Notes under the pieces: model-generated
What the model was told of the DNA's origin: nothing
Databases searched by the model: none
Seen by the model: the letters and a program-made list of their open reading frames with translations, nothing else
Made by a program: the position numbers and the translations under genes
Source of the DNA: an uncultured Faecalibacterium sp.
GTDB taxonomy: Bacteria; Bacillota; Clostridia; Oscillospirales; Ruminococcaceae
Reading direction: 5' to 3'
Length of the DNA stretch: 15,259 nt
Assembly: GCA_934501115.1 (NCBI GenBank)
Contig: CAKSTO010000053.1
Location: 1 to 15,259 of the forward strand
Shown here: positions 1-6,746 of the stretch, one piece after another
Numbering within the stretch: position 1 is the first letter of the stretch
Layout: each line of letters begins with the position of its first letter

Positions 1-1
1 G

Positions 2-55
2 GATGCGGATGGAAACGCAAAGAGCGATCGTGCTACGGTCAAAGTAGAAGGATAA
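2..55 (+). CDS. C-terminal end of an unidentified protein (cut by window edge)
   Basis: An open frame enters from the left edge and gives 17 residues ending in ATVKVEG before TAA. A strong terminator follows 25 bases later, which supports a genuine gene end. The alternation of charged, polar and Val residues (DADGNAKSD then VKV) resembles the last strand of a bacterial Ig-like or other extracellular beta-sandwich domain, but 17 residues are too few to name a family. No function is assigned. Confidence 0.5.
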   Translation, partial: DADGNAKSDRATVKVEG

Positions 56-80
56 TCGTCAGTCATTACGCAGTTCCGAC

Positions 81-122
81 AGAGTGACAGCGTTTCAGCT
101 TGAAATGCTGCCACTCTTTTTT
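81..122 (+). terminator. Intrinsic terminator after the left-edge gene
   Basis: The arms AGAGTG-a-CAGC-g-TTTCA and TGAAA-t-GCTG-c-CACTCT pair around a short GCT loop, with two single-base mismatches, and are followed by a run of seven T. This ends the upstream transcript and isolates it from the promoter at 158-186. Confidence 0.85.
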
Positions 123-157
123 GCTGTCTATATCACAGATAAAATAGCCGTTCCATC

Positions 158-186
158 TTGAAAACAGCGTAAAGATTTATTATAAT
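158..186 (+). promoter_or_regulatory. Sigma-A-type promoter for the 95-aa gene / macrodomain remnant / sfsA operon
   Basis: TTGAAA (158-163), a 17-base spacer and a perfect TATAAT (181-186). The -35 continues as TTGAAAAC and the -10 as TATAATAAAATAAA. Both extended strings recur at the polymerase promoter at 4300-4328, also with 17-base spacing, so the two promoters appear homologous. I saw no GAAC-N4-GTTC LexA-type operator here. Confidence 0.85.
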
Positions 187-226
187 AAAATAAATGGTTG
201 TATCTTTCGCAAGGGAGCTGTGAGGA

Positions 227-514
227 ATGAATCGGAACTGCCGCCATAAAACAGAAAAGGTCTATGTGAAGGTGAACTCTGATTTTGACGCAACCGGCTA
301 TATGCAGCCCCGGCAGATCACATGGGGCGATGGCCGGACGTATCCCATCGAGCAGGTGCGGGACTTTCGCCCTGCAAATACCATTGCCGATATGCCCGGC
401 GACTGTTATACTGTAATGGTAAAGGGACAGGAGCGGCACCTGTTTTTCGAGCGTTCCGACCCACGGTTTCCCTCCCGGTTCGGCAGATGGTTCGTGGAGG
501 TGGAAACCAAATAA
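227..514 (+). CDS. Small conserved-looking protein of unknown function, likely associated with Y-family polymerase loci
   Basis: A 95-residue soluble protein without signal peptide, membrane segment or Cys cluster. It is rich in predicted beta strands, with an alternating pattern (VYVKVNSDF; ITWGDGRTYPIEQVRDF; YTVMVKGQERHLFFE; RWFVEVE) that suggests a small barrel. The Trp-x-Asp-Gly-Arg...Tyr-x-Ile and the terminal Arg-Trp-Phe-Val-Glu resemble in layout the DUF6504 proteins encoded beside Y-family polymerases in Actinobacteria; that is analogy by eye, not demonstrated homology. The start is ATG 227, with AAGGGAG at 211-217 giving good spacing. The next ORF begins 19 bases downstream and carries the first codons of the polymerase gene, so this gene probably once preceded a complete dinB. 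Its function is unknown; a role in lesion-bypass synthesis is inferred from context only. Confidence 0.7.
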   Translation: MNRNCRHKTEKVYVKVNSDFDATGYMQPRQITWGDGRTYPIEQVRDFRPANTIADMPGDCYTVMVKGQERHLFFERSDPRFPSRFGRWFVEVETK

Positions 515-533
515 CACAAAGGAGAGGTGAATC

Positions 534-728
534 ATGGCAGCGCAGCGCACCTATCTGGCAATTTCTACGGGCGTGTATGGCTATCCGCTGGATGCCGCCA
601 CCCAAATTGCGGTGGATACAGTGGCGGATTGGCTGCAACGCCACGCCGACTGCGATATGAAGGTCATCTTCTGCTGCTTTGATGCCCGGACGGCGCAGGT
701 GTATCAGACAAAAATGAAAACGGAGTAA
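534..728 (+). pseudogene. Chimeric remnant: polymerase-type start joined to the C-terminal third of a macrodomain (ADP-ribose-binding) protein
   Basis: 64 codons with a good ribosome binding site (GGAGAGG, 521-527). From residue 8 it reads AISTGVYGYP...AIDTV-like helix...VIFCCFD...VY, which is the C-terminal part of macrodomain proteins: the AISTGVYGYP loop contacts the distal ribose/phosphate, then come the last helix and strand. Such proteins are usually about 170 residues or longer; the N-terminal ADP-ribose-binding part, including the GDIT/NAAN-type motifs, is missing. The first codons instead match the polymerase gene: CGCACCTATCTGGCAAT at 546-562 is identical to 4419-4435, in the same frame, and encodes RTYLAI in both. 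The GCAAT for Ala-Ile would suit both parents, so it may be the junction. sfsA begins three bases after the stop. A folded, active macrodomain is not expected; the ORF may mainly couple translation to sfsA. Confidence 0.75.
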
Positions 729-731
729 GCA

Positions 732-1397
732 TTGAAATACAGAGAGATCGTGGACGGCATCTTTCTTGACCGTCCCAACCGTTTTATTGCCCATGTGGAT
801 GTGAACGGTGCGGTGGAAACCGTCCATGTCAAAAACACCGGGCGGTGCAAGGAACTGCTGCTGCCTGGTGCAGCAGTGCGTCTGGAAGTGTCGGACAACC
901 CGAAACGCAAGACAAAATACGACCTTGTGGCGGTACGCAAGCAGGAACTTGGCTGGGTCAATATGGACAGTCAGGCACCCAACAAGGTGGTAGGAGAATG
1001 GCTCTCAAAGCAAGAGTTTGACCTTGTCAGGCCGGAGTTTACCTACGGAAAATCCCGCATCGACTTCTACATGGAAAAGGGCGAACAGAAATACCTGCTG
1101 GAAGTCAAAGGCTGCACACTGGAAGTGGGCGGTATCGGTTATTTCCCGGATGCGCCCACCGAACGGGGCGTGAAGCACTTGCATGAGTTAGCGCAGGCAC
1201 AGCAGGCAGGATACCGGTGTGCGGTGGCATTTGTGATTCAAATGGAAGGCGTTACGGAAGTGCGGTCCAACATCAGCACACAGCCGGAGTTTGGGACGGC
1301 TCTGGAACAAGCAAGGGCAGCAGGTGTGCGCGTGTTGTTTCTGCTATGCCGCATCGGACAGGACAGCCTGGAAATTGTAGAACAGCGGGAAGGGTGA
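732..1397 (+). CDS. sfsA: SfsA family DNA/RNA nuclease
   Basis: A 221-residue protein matching SfsA over its length (about 230 residues in Escherichia coli). The N-terminal OB-like part carries VKNTGRCKELLLPGA (residues 33-47). The C-terminal nuclease-like core carries SRIDFY (Asp111), LLEVKGCTL (Glu124, Lys126) and FPDAPTERGVKHLHEL (138-153). Asp111, Glu124 and Lys126 fit a PD-(D/E)XK-type site. SfsA was first described as a sugar fermentation stimulation protein; a nucleic-acid-binding or nuclease role is the usual current annotation, and the physiological substrate is unsettled. The start is TTG at 732, preceded by GGAG at 722-725; no in-frame ATG fits better and the family N-terminus aligns there. 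It lies three bases after the macrodomain remnant, so it is probably translationally coupled and driven from the promoter at 158-186. Confidence 0.93.
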   Translation: MKYREIVDGIFLDRPNRFIAHVDVNGAVETVHVKNTGRCKELLLPGAAVRLEVSDNPKRKTKYDLVAVRKQELGWVNMDSQAPNKVVGEWLSKQEFDLVRPEFTYGKSRIDFYMEKGEQKYLLEVKGCTLEVGGIGYFPDAPTERGVKHLHELAQAQQAGYRCAVAFVIQMEGVTEVRSNISTQPEFGTALEQARAAGVRVLFLLCRIGQDSLEIVEQREG

Positions 1398-1419
1398 AGC
1401 CAGTACCGGCTTGGATAGA

Positions 1420-1466
1420 AGCAAAACGACGGTGCAATCATAAGATGATTGCACCGTCGTTTTGCT
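1420..1466. terminator. Bidirectional terminator between convergent sfsA and the helicase gene
   Basis: A perfect 22-bp inverted repeat: arm 1420-1441 (AGCAAAACGACGGTGCAATC...) and arm 1445-1466, with loop AAG at 1442-1444. The outer TTTT in each direction supplies a short U-rich end. It sits 22 bases after the sfsA stop and one base from the helicase stop, so it can serve both convergent transcripts. Confidence 0.85.
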
Positions 1467-1467
1467 G

Positions 1468-4197
1468 TCATACAGGGTCTCTAATTAGCAGGATCGCCTG
1501 CAATGCTGCCCGGATCTTTTCGCGTTCTCCACTTCCGTCTGTCCGGAGACGCAGCAGAGAAACGCCGCATTTGTCCATGATACGGTTCTTCTTTTCATCC
1601 CGTTCTGCCTGTTTACTTCCATCTTCGTGGAAACTGGTTCCGTCCACTTCAATGGCCAGAACAGGCTGTTTGTCCATCTGACGGAATAACAGAAAATCAA
1701 TGTGAGTCAGCGGGTTACGGGCATATTTCCGCTCGTCCTCCGTCAAAGACCCGTAGTTTTTGATCAGCGTTGCAAGAGAAACATGGATGGTACAGCCGAT
1801 GGAGGAAAACGCTTCCTCCGAGAGCACCTCCTGAATAACGGCATACATCAGATTCTCAGAGTCATATTCTGAAATCCGTTTGTGCTTTTGCAGATATGTT
1901 TTGCGCTGCTCGGCATATCCCTGATACAGCATGTCGAACACGGAGTAGACCTGACTTTGGATGACTTCAAAATTGTTGTATTCGATGTAGCGCGCCAGAT
2001 CACCATAGTTTGTCCGGTCATTGCACGGGTCTTGCGATGTAATGACCGTCAGCGAATGAACTGCGCGGGAAACGGCGACATTCAGCATATGCGGATCGTC
2101 TACAAAATCGGTGATCACGTTGTCCACGGAGGTCAGGATAATGGCATCCTGCTCGCGTCCCTGAAATTTGTGGACAGTATCGACAACACAGGCGTCCCCC
2201 AGCTGGCGGTGGAGTGCATTTACCTGATCCCGATAGGGTGTGATGACGCCGATGCTCTGATGGTTGTGCTGGTTCAGCCTCGGAAGAACTTCCTGCCGGA
2301 TGACGTCGATCTGACGTTGATTGATGTGTCCCCGCGCGTGGTTTCCCGCAACGGTCCGATACAGGGCCAGTACATCCAGCTCATCATGATCTTTTGTCAT
2401 GACGATCAACTGACCGTGATAGAATTTCTGGTTGCAGAAATTGATGATTTTCGGGTGGCAGCGGTAGTGTTCTCGCAGCAGCGTGACAGGCGCGGTCTGC
2501 CATGTTTCCAGCGCGGAGGAGAGCAGGTTGTGGGTGGAAAAGTGATACCGTTCCTCAAGAGAATACGTTTGCCAGATGGCATCGCTGGTGCGGATGTCAT
2601 GTTCTGTCAGTACATTTGGCAGCTGTTTCAGGTCGCCGACGATCACGATATTCCGCGCACAGGAGAATGCAAGAACGCCGGTAGCAAGATCGACCTGAGA
2701 TGCTTCGTCTACGATCAGATAATCGTAGATGTGGTCGGTGCTCAGAGTTCCTTTGATGGAATAGGTCGTGCTGAGCACCACGGGATATTCCCGTGTGAAT
2801 GCTGCGGAGTCCCCGCGAAAATCAGCCATGTCAAAACGTTTCCGGCTGCTTTTCCATGGATAACGAGCCGCCAGTTCTGCACGGAACAGCTGCAGAGACT
2901 TCTGGGCAAGTTCGTCCATTTTTGCGTCGAAAGAGTAATGCTCCAACCTGCGATTCAATTCGGACTTCTCATTTTCAAGCTCCCGCTTTTTTGCGGAATA
3001 GAACTGGTGCTGCAGATACGGGATGACCAGCTCCGGAGAGCGAAGAAACAGCCTGAGTGCATTGCGGTTGAACCGGAACAGGATGGAAAGCTTTTGCAGA
3101 AGCCCAAGGCGATTGTGACGTTCTGCGTGCTGTTCAAATTCTGTCCAAAGGGCAAGGATCTTCTGGGAAGACAGGCTGTTTAGATTCTCAGTTGGAAGAT
3201 CGTGGTATGTTGCATAGTACTCCTCAAAATAGTGCTGCTCCGGATTCAGCTGCAAAAGTTCCTGCTCAATGGCTGCGATGCGATTCTTGGCGTTGAGCAT
3301 TTCATTCAGTTCGGCAGAAAGAGCAGTGGTCTGCTGACAGAGTTGAGCGCGTTCTTCCTCGGTGATTTCCCAGTCTTTCATGTCCGGGTAAGTGTCGGTC
3401 TGATCTTTCAGAAATTTCTGCTTATTGGCCATGCTGCCAAGAAATGCGGTCAAAAATGCAGCATTTTTCCTTTCCAGTTTTTCTGCAACATTATGTGTGG
3501 CGGAGTTGTTGTTGGAAACGACCGCGACGGTCTGTCCGCTTCGGATAACGTTGGCAATGATGTTCAGGATGGTCTGCGTTTTTCCGGTGCCCGGAGGGCC
3601 TTGGATGATGCTGATTTTGGAAGAAAGCGCACGTTCAACCGCCAGTTTCTGACTTTGGTTCAGGCCAAACGGATAAATGATCGAATCCGGTATCTGGGGC
3701 GCTTCTACCTCCGTTTGAGGATCAAGGTAGCTCGCCAGCACGGTATCCTTGCTGACCTTCTGAATTTTGTTGTATTGCGCACTCAGAATGTTGACACTGT
3801 TTTCCGCCACAAGACTGATTGCCGTGGCAGTTTCTTTGAAGTACTGGAAGATTTCTTCATTTTTGCTGTCGGAAAGGCAATTCTGCTGGAGCTGGACTTC
3901 GCTGCTGCGGAGCAACTGATCTTTTGCACCTTTGCGGAGAATGCGATAATACGCACCAAAATCCAGAAGCTCATCGATGCCGTAAATCGACTGGCCGTTT
4001 ACGGTGACGATAAACCGTGCCGGATCTAGCTGCTTTTGCAAAGAAAAAACTTCTACATTGCTGCTCTGAAAGCGATAAATCTTATGAGGCGCACTGAGGT
4101 AAGAAATTTCACAGGTTCTATCATGAAGCTGGAAATTGGCAACAGAACTTGTCTGATCTGTCCCTTTTATCATGACCAGATATTTTCGTGGATCCAT
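1468..4197 (-). CDS. Upf1-like superfamily 1 helicase with C-terminal DUF2726/PD-(D/E)XK-like nuclease domain
   Basis: A 909-residue protein. The N-terminal ~170 residues are unrecognised. Helicase motifs: FGLNQSQKLAVERAL near 177-191 (Q-motif region), Walker A GPPGTGKT at 200-207, Walker B IVDEAS at 495-500, GDLKQLPN at 521-528, LREHYRCHP at 574-582, DTVHKFQGREQD at 673-684 and LNVAVSRAVHSL at 705-716. These are typical of the AAA_11/AAA_12, Upf1/Dna2-like SF1B group. Between Walker A and B lies an insertion (about 280-445) with charged, coiled-coil-like helices. The last ~130 residues resemble DUF2726/Vsr-like endonucleases: HIDF with Asp834, AIEVDG with Glu850 and Asp852, His857, then RDEKKNRIMDKCGVSLLRL. 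The start is ATG 4197, with AAGGAG at 4204-4209; the frame stays open farther upstream, but that part overlaps the divergent promoter. It is a single-gene unit, less GC-rich than its neighbours. Cutting or unwinding foreign DNA or RNA as a defence protein is plausible but inferred; DNA repair is the alternative. Confidence 0.88.
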   Translation of the reverse strand: MDPRKYLVMIKGTDQTSSVANFQLHDRTCEISYLSAPHKIYRFQSSNVEVFSLQKQLDPARFIVTVNGQSIYGIDELLDFGAYYRILRKGAKDQLLRSSEVQLQQNCLSDSKNEEIFQYFKETATAISLVAENSVNILSAQYNKIQKVSKDTVLASYLDPQTEVEAPQIPDSIIYPFGLNQSQKLAVERALSSKISIIQGPPGTGKTQTILNIIANVIRSGQTVAVVSNNNSATHNVAEKLERKNAAFLTAFLGSMANKQKFLKDQTDTYPDMKDWEITEEERAQLCQQTTALSAELNEMLNAKNRIAAIEQELLQLNPEQHYFEEYYATYHDLPTENLNSLSSQKILALWTEFEQHAERHNRLGLLQKLSILFRFNRNALRLFLRSPELVIPYLQHQFYSAKKRELENEKSELNRRLEHYSFDAKMDELAQKSLQLFRAELAARYPWKSSRKRFDMADFRGDSAAFTREYPVVLSTTYSIKGTLSTDHIYDYLIVDEASQVDLATGVLAFSCARNIVIVGDLKQLPNVLTEHDIRTSDAIWQTYSLEERYHFSTHNLLSSALETWQTAPVTLLREHYRCHPKIINFCNQKFYHGQLIVMTKDHDELDVLALYRTVAGNHARGHINQRQIDVIRQEVLPRLNQHNHQSIGVITPYRDQVNALHRQLGDACVVDTVHKFQGREQDAIILTSVDNVITDFVDDPHMLNVAVSRAVHSLTVITSQDPCNDRTNYGDLARYIEYNNFEVIQSQVYSVFDMLYQGYAEQRKTYLQKHKRISEYDSENLMYAVIQEVLSEEAFSSIGCTIHVSLATLIKNYGSLTEDERKYARNPLTHIDFLLFRQMDKQPVLAIEVDGTSFHEDGSKQAERDEKKNRIMDKCGVSLLRLRTDGSGEREKIRAALQAILLIRDPV

Positions 4198-4249
4198 GAA
4201 AAACTCCTTGTGTAAAGCGGCGTAAGCGATTTTGCAGGGATTGCTTTCT

Positions 4250-4278
4250 ATTATACGGGCAATGTTGTCTGAAAACAA
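4250..4278 (-). promoter_or_regulatory. Promoter of the helicase-nuclease gene
   Basis: Read on the minus strand: -35 TTGTTT (4278-4273), a 17-base spacer and a perfect -10 TATAAT (4255-4250). The -10 ends about 52 bases before ATG 4197. It is divergent from the polymerase promoter, with the two -35 boxes only about 21 bases apart, so binding of regulators or polymerase at one could affect the other. Confidence 0.75.
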
Positions 4279-4299
4279 GATAGGATAATTAGAATACAC

Positions 4300-4328
4300 T
4301 TGAAAACAACCGGCGGAACTGCTATAAT
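4300..4328 (+). promoter_or_regulatory. Promoter of the polymerase / yolD operon
   Basis: TTGAAA (4300-4305), a 17-base spacer and TATAAT (4323-4328). TTGAAAAC and TATAATAAAATAAA, followed two bases later by GTTGT, are shared with the promoter at 158-186. No clear LexA-type dyad was seen, although Y-family polymerase genes are often DNA-damage regulated. Confidence 0.85.
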
Positions 4329-4384
4329 AAAATAAAAAGTTGTTAAACACGGGCAAAAATTGCGTAAAACGAACCAAAACAATA

Positions 4385-4401
4385 GGGGGGGGGGAGGGGG
4401 G
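4385..4401 (+). repeat. G10-A-G6 homopolymer tract overlapping the polymerase ribosome binding site
   Basis: Ten G (4385-4394), one A, then six G (4396-4401), ending two bases before ATG 4404. The GGAGGGG core is the only Shine-Dalgarno candidate. Long G runs are prone to replication slippage, so changes in length could alter the context or strength of translation initiation. Alternatively the exact length is a sequencing or assembly uncertainty. Confidence 0.7.
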
Positions 4402-4403
4402 CA

Positions 4404-5912
4404 ATGGACGGAAAGAAACGCACCTATCTGGCAATCGACCTGAAAAGTTTCTATGCCTCGGTGGAGTGCGTAGACCGTCATCTGGACCCCCTGACCACCA
4501 ATCTGGTGGTGGCAGACGCCTCCCGCACCGAGAAAACCATCTGCCTTGCGGTATCGCCCTCCCTGAAAGCCTACAAGATACCCGGCAGAGCACGGCTGTT
4601 TGAAGCCGTTCAGCGGGTGAAAGAGGTCAACGCTCAGCGGCTGCAGACTGCCATCCGGCAGAAAAAGGCAGTCCGGGGAGAGGACGGCAAATATCACTTT
4701 GCCAGCACCTCTTTCGATGCCAACGCCCTGAACGCAGACCCGACGCTGGGGCTGAGTTACATCGTTGCGCCGCCCCGGATGCAGCGGTATCTGGACGTGT
4801 CCACTCAGATCTACAAGACCTACCTCAAATATGTGTCCCCGGCGGATATTTACCCCTACTCCATCGACGAGGTTTTTATTGATGTGACGGGCTATCTGCC
4901 CTATTACCACATGAGTGCCCATGAGCTTGCCATGACCATGGTGCGGGAGGTGCTGTACAACACCGGCATCACCGCAACGGCAGGCATCGGCACCAACCTC
5001 TACCTTGCAAAGCTGGCCATGGACATTGTGGCAAAGCACATCCCGGCAGACAAAGATGGTGTCCGCATTGCAGAGCTGGACGAGCAGTCCTATCGGTATC
5101 TGCTGTGGAACCATCGCCCGCTGACGGATTTCTGGATGACCGGTCCCGGAACCGTCAAGCGGCTGGAAGCTCACGGCATTTATACGATGGGGGACTTGGC
5201 ACGGTTTTCCATCCACGGAGAAGATCGTCTGTATGAGATTTTCGGCGTGGATGCAGAAATCCTCATCGACCACGCATGGGGCTATGAACCCTGCGGTATG
5301 GCTGAGATCAAAAGCTACAAGCCCAGCACAAACAGCATCAGCGAGGGGCAGGTGCTGACCTGCCCTTACCCCAACGATAAGGCAAAGCTCATCGTCCGGG
5401 AGATGGCGGAAATCTTGATGTTCCGGCTCACCGAAAAGAAGCTGGTGACGGAATCCATCACCTTGGAGGTGGGCTACGACCGGGAGAACGTGGACAAGGG
5501 CGGCTACCGTGGTCTGACCCAGACCGACCGCTACGGCAGAATCATCCCCAAAGCGGCGCACGGCACCGTCCGGTTTGATGCTCCTACCAATCTGGGCAGC
5601 ACCCTCATCAACGAAAGCGCAAAGCTGTTTGAGCGCATCACCGACCCGGCGCTGACGGTGCGGCGCATTACCATCAATGCCAACAAGGTTACGCCGGACG
5701 AGGGCATCTATCAGGTGGACTTTTTCACCGACACCAAGAAGCTGGAAAAGGAGAAAAAGCTCCAGCAAGCCATGCTGGGCATCAAGAACAAGTACGGCAA
5801 AAATGCCGTGCTGAAGGCCAGCAGCTACGAGGAAGGTGCCACCATGCGCCAGCGCAATGCACAAATCGGCGGTCACAGCGCAGGAGGTTCGGATGGAAAA
5901 CTACAAAAATAG
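4404..5912 (+). CDS. Y-family (DinB/UmuC-like) translesion DNA polymerase
   Basis: A 502-residue protein that starts RTYLAIDLKSFYASVECVDR. Asp12 is the first catalytic metal ligand, and Tyr17 sits where DinB/UmuC enzymes have the aromatic steric gate. The second catalytic motif YSIDEVFIDVTGY has Asp156 and Glu157. TAGIGTNLYLAKLAMDIVAK (about 193-212) is the conserved segment after the palm, followed by HhH-like GPGTVKRLEAHGIYTMGDLA and a little-finger region from about residue 310. It copies past DNA lesions with low fidelity. It is longer than E. coli DinB (351 residues) because of an insertion around 70-125 and a C-terminal extension, as is common in the UmuC-like enzymes of Firmicutes. The extreme C-terminus overlaps yolD by 20 bases. 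No sliding-clamp-binding peptide was identified with confidence. ATG 4404 is the only sensible start. I avoid a definite dinB/umuC symbol because Firmicute members are named inconsistently. Confidence 0.92.
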   Translation: MDGKKRTYLAIDLKSFYASVECVDRHLDPLTTNLVVADASRTEKTICLAVSPSLKAYKIPGRARLFEAVQRVKEVNAQRLQTAIRQKKAVRGEDGKYHFASTSFDANALNADPTLGLSYIVAPPRMQRYLDVSTQIYKTYLKYVSPADIYPYSIDEVFIDVTGYLPYYHMSAHELAMTMVREVLYNTGITATAGIGTNLYLAKLAMDIVAKHIPADKDGVRIAELDEQSYRYLLWNHRPLTDFWMTGPGTVKRLEAHGIYTMGDLARFSIHGEDRLYEIFGVDAEILIDHAWGYEPCGMAEIKSYKPSTNSISEGQVLTCPYPNDKAKLIVREMAEILMFRLTEKKLVTESITLEVGYDRENVDKGGYRGLTQTDRYGRIIPKAAHGTVRFDAPTNLGSTLINESAKLFERITDPALTVRRITINANKVTPDEGIYQVDFFTDTKKLEKEKKLQQAMLGIKNKYGKNAVLKASSYEEGATMRQRNAQIGGHSAGGSDGKLQK

Positions 5913-6390
5913 CAAAATCGGGCTGGAGACCGCCCAAAAGTACGGGGACATCCTAGAGATGGAACGCCCCCAGACCGAAGAATCTCTCCGTAAGCACCCC
6001 CGCATGACCCTTCAGAACCGTGCCAAAATCTTCTCGCCCTTCTCTCCGCTGCGAGGCTACGACGAGCAGCTTGCCGCAGAAAAGCAGCGCACCGAGCGTG
6101 TGACCAAGCGCATTCTGACCGAAGAAGAAATGTCGGCTCTCTCTGATAAGCTGATGCAGGTCACCAAGGGCATGACCATCACGGTGCGCTACTTCAAGGA
6201 GGACACTACCCACCCGGAGATTCCGGCGGTGGGCAACTACATCACCCTGACTGGAAAAGCGGACCGCATCGACCCGGTGTTCCGCACCCTGCAGGTGGGC
6301 GACACTGTGGTGCCCTTTGAGGATCTGGTGGAGGTCAGCGGGGAAGGCATCATGGACATTGATGCATATCTGGGCATCCGGGAAGAATGA
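5893..6390 (+). CDS. YolD-like protein
   Basis: A 165-residue soluble protein overlapping the polymerase gene by 20 bases, with AGGAGG at 5882-5887 deciding ATG 5893. The YILEMERP-like segment (GDILEMERPQTEESLRKHPRM), followed by RAKIFSPFSPLRGYDE, is typical of the long YolD-like proteins encoded beside Y-family polymerases in Clostridia. The C-terminal half (ITVRYFKED...GNYITLTGKADRIDPVFRTLQVGDTVVPFEDLVEV) matches the YolD core, a small beta-rich fold that specifies a two-strand 'what is measured / how it is set' pattern of short strands. YolD is thought to act with the polymerase as a UmuD-like accessory, but its biochemical role is not firmly established. The overlapping genes imply coupled translation and roughly equal output. 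Confidence 0.85.
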   Translation: MENYKNSKIGLETAQKYGDILEMERPQTEESLRKHPRMTLQNRAKIFSPFSPLRGYDEQLAAEKQRTERVTKRILTEEEMSALSDKLMQVTKGMTITVRYFKEDTTHPEIPAVGNYITLTGKADRIDPVFRTLQVGDTVVPFEDLVEVSGEGIMDIDAYLGIREE

Positions 6391-6487
6391 GATAACGAGA
6401 AATGCTGAAAGAGATGTTTATGGGACAGTTCTTTCGATAAAATGACCTCAGAAGAAGCAAAACACGCTTCAGACGGAGGAAAATACA

Positions 6488-6697
6488 ATGGCAAACGGTG
6501 ATTACGGCTATTTCGGCAAAGGGGACACGGGCTATGCCCAGTACATGACGGCTTTCAACCGCAACTTTGGCGGCTCGTCCGGCGGCGGCGGTGGGAACCA
6601 CAACAATGGCGGCGGTGGTGGAGACGACAGCGGCTGCGGCTGCCTCATCGCCATTGCGGTGGTGGTCGTGCTGGTGCTCCTCGGCATGGGAAGCTGA
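6488..6697 (+). CDS. Small glycine-rich protein with a C-terminal membrane anchor
   Basis: A 69-residue protein of unknown function. The N-terminus (GDYGYFGKGDTGYAQYMTAFNRNF, about residues 4-27) is aromatic-rich and specific-looking. A low-complexity Gly/Asn linker follows (29-47), then a Cys-Gly-Cys at about 50-52, and a single hydrophobic helix (LIAIAVVVVLVLLG) to the end, so the bulk should face the cytoplasm as a tail-anchored protein. GGAGGA at 6476-6481 supports ATG 6488. It starts 98 bases after yolD and may share that transcript; TAAAAT at 6438-6443 could be a weak -10. Short proteins beginning with GDYG-type motifs near such loci would make it a conserved companion, but I cannot verify that. 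Confidence 0.7.
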   Translation: MANGDYGYFGKGDTGYAQYMTAFNRNFGGSSGGGGGNHNNGGGGGDDSGCGCLIAIAVVVVLVLLGMGS

Positions 6698-6746
6698 GGG
6701 CATCTTCCATTGAAATTTATTGCCGCTAAGTGAAAAACTGTCTTAC

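Noticed and set aside
150..230. LexA/SOS box at the polymerase-type promoters
   Set aside because: I looked for GAAC-N4-GTTC style dyads at 150-227 and 4290-4404 and saw none, so SOS control is not claimed.
1420..1466. Perfect inverted repeat as an insertion-sequence end or attachment site
   Set aside because: Its place between convergent stops and its T-flanked stem fit a bidirectional terminator; no transposase or target duplication is seen.
1882..3183. Plus-strand open frame of 433 codons inside the helicase gene, and similar frame at 3202-4029
   Set aside because: Antisense shadows of the helicase; no recognisable protein sequence and no start signals.
4198..4593. N-terminal extension of the helicase frame upstream of 4197
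   Set aside because: It would cross the helicase promoter, the polymerase promoter and the polymerase N-terminus; ATG 4197 has a strong ribosome binding site.
4251..5876. Long minus-strand open frame (541 codons) opposite the polymerase gene
   Set aside because: It is the antisense shadow of a GC-rich gene with clear family motifs on the plus strand; the translation shows no domain and has no ribosome binding site.
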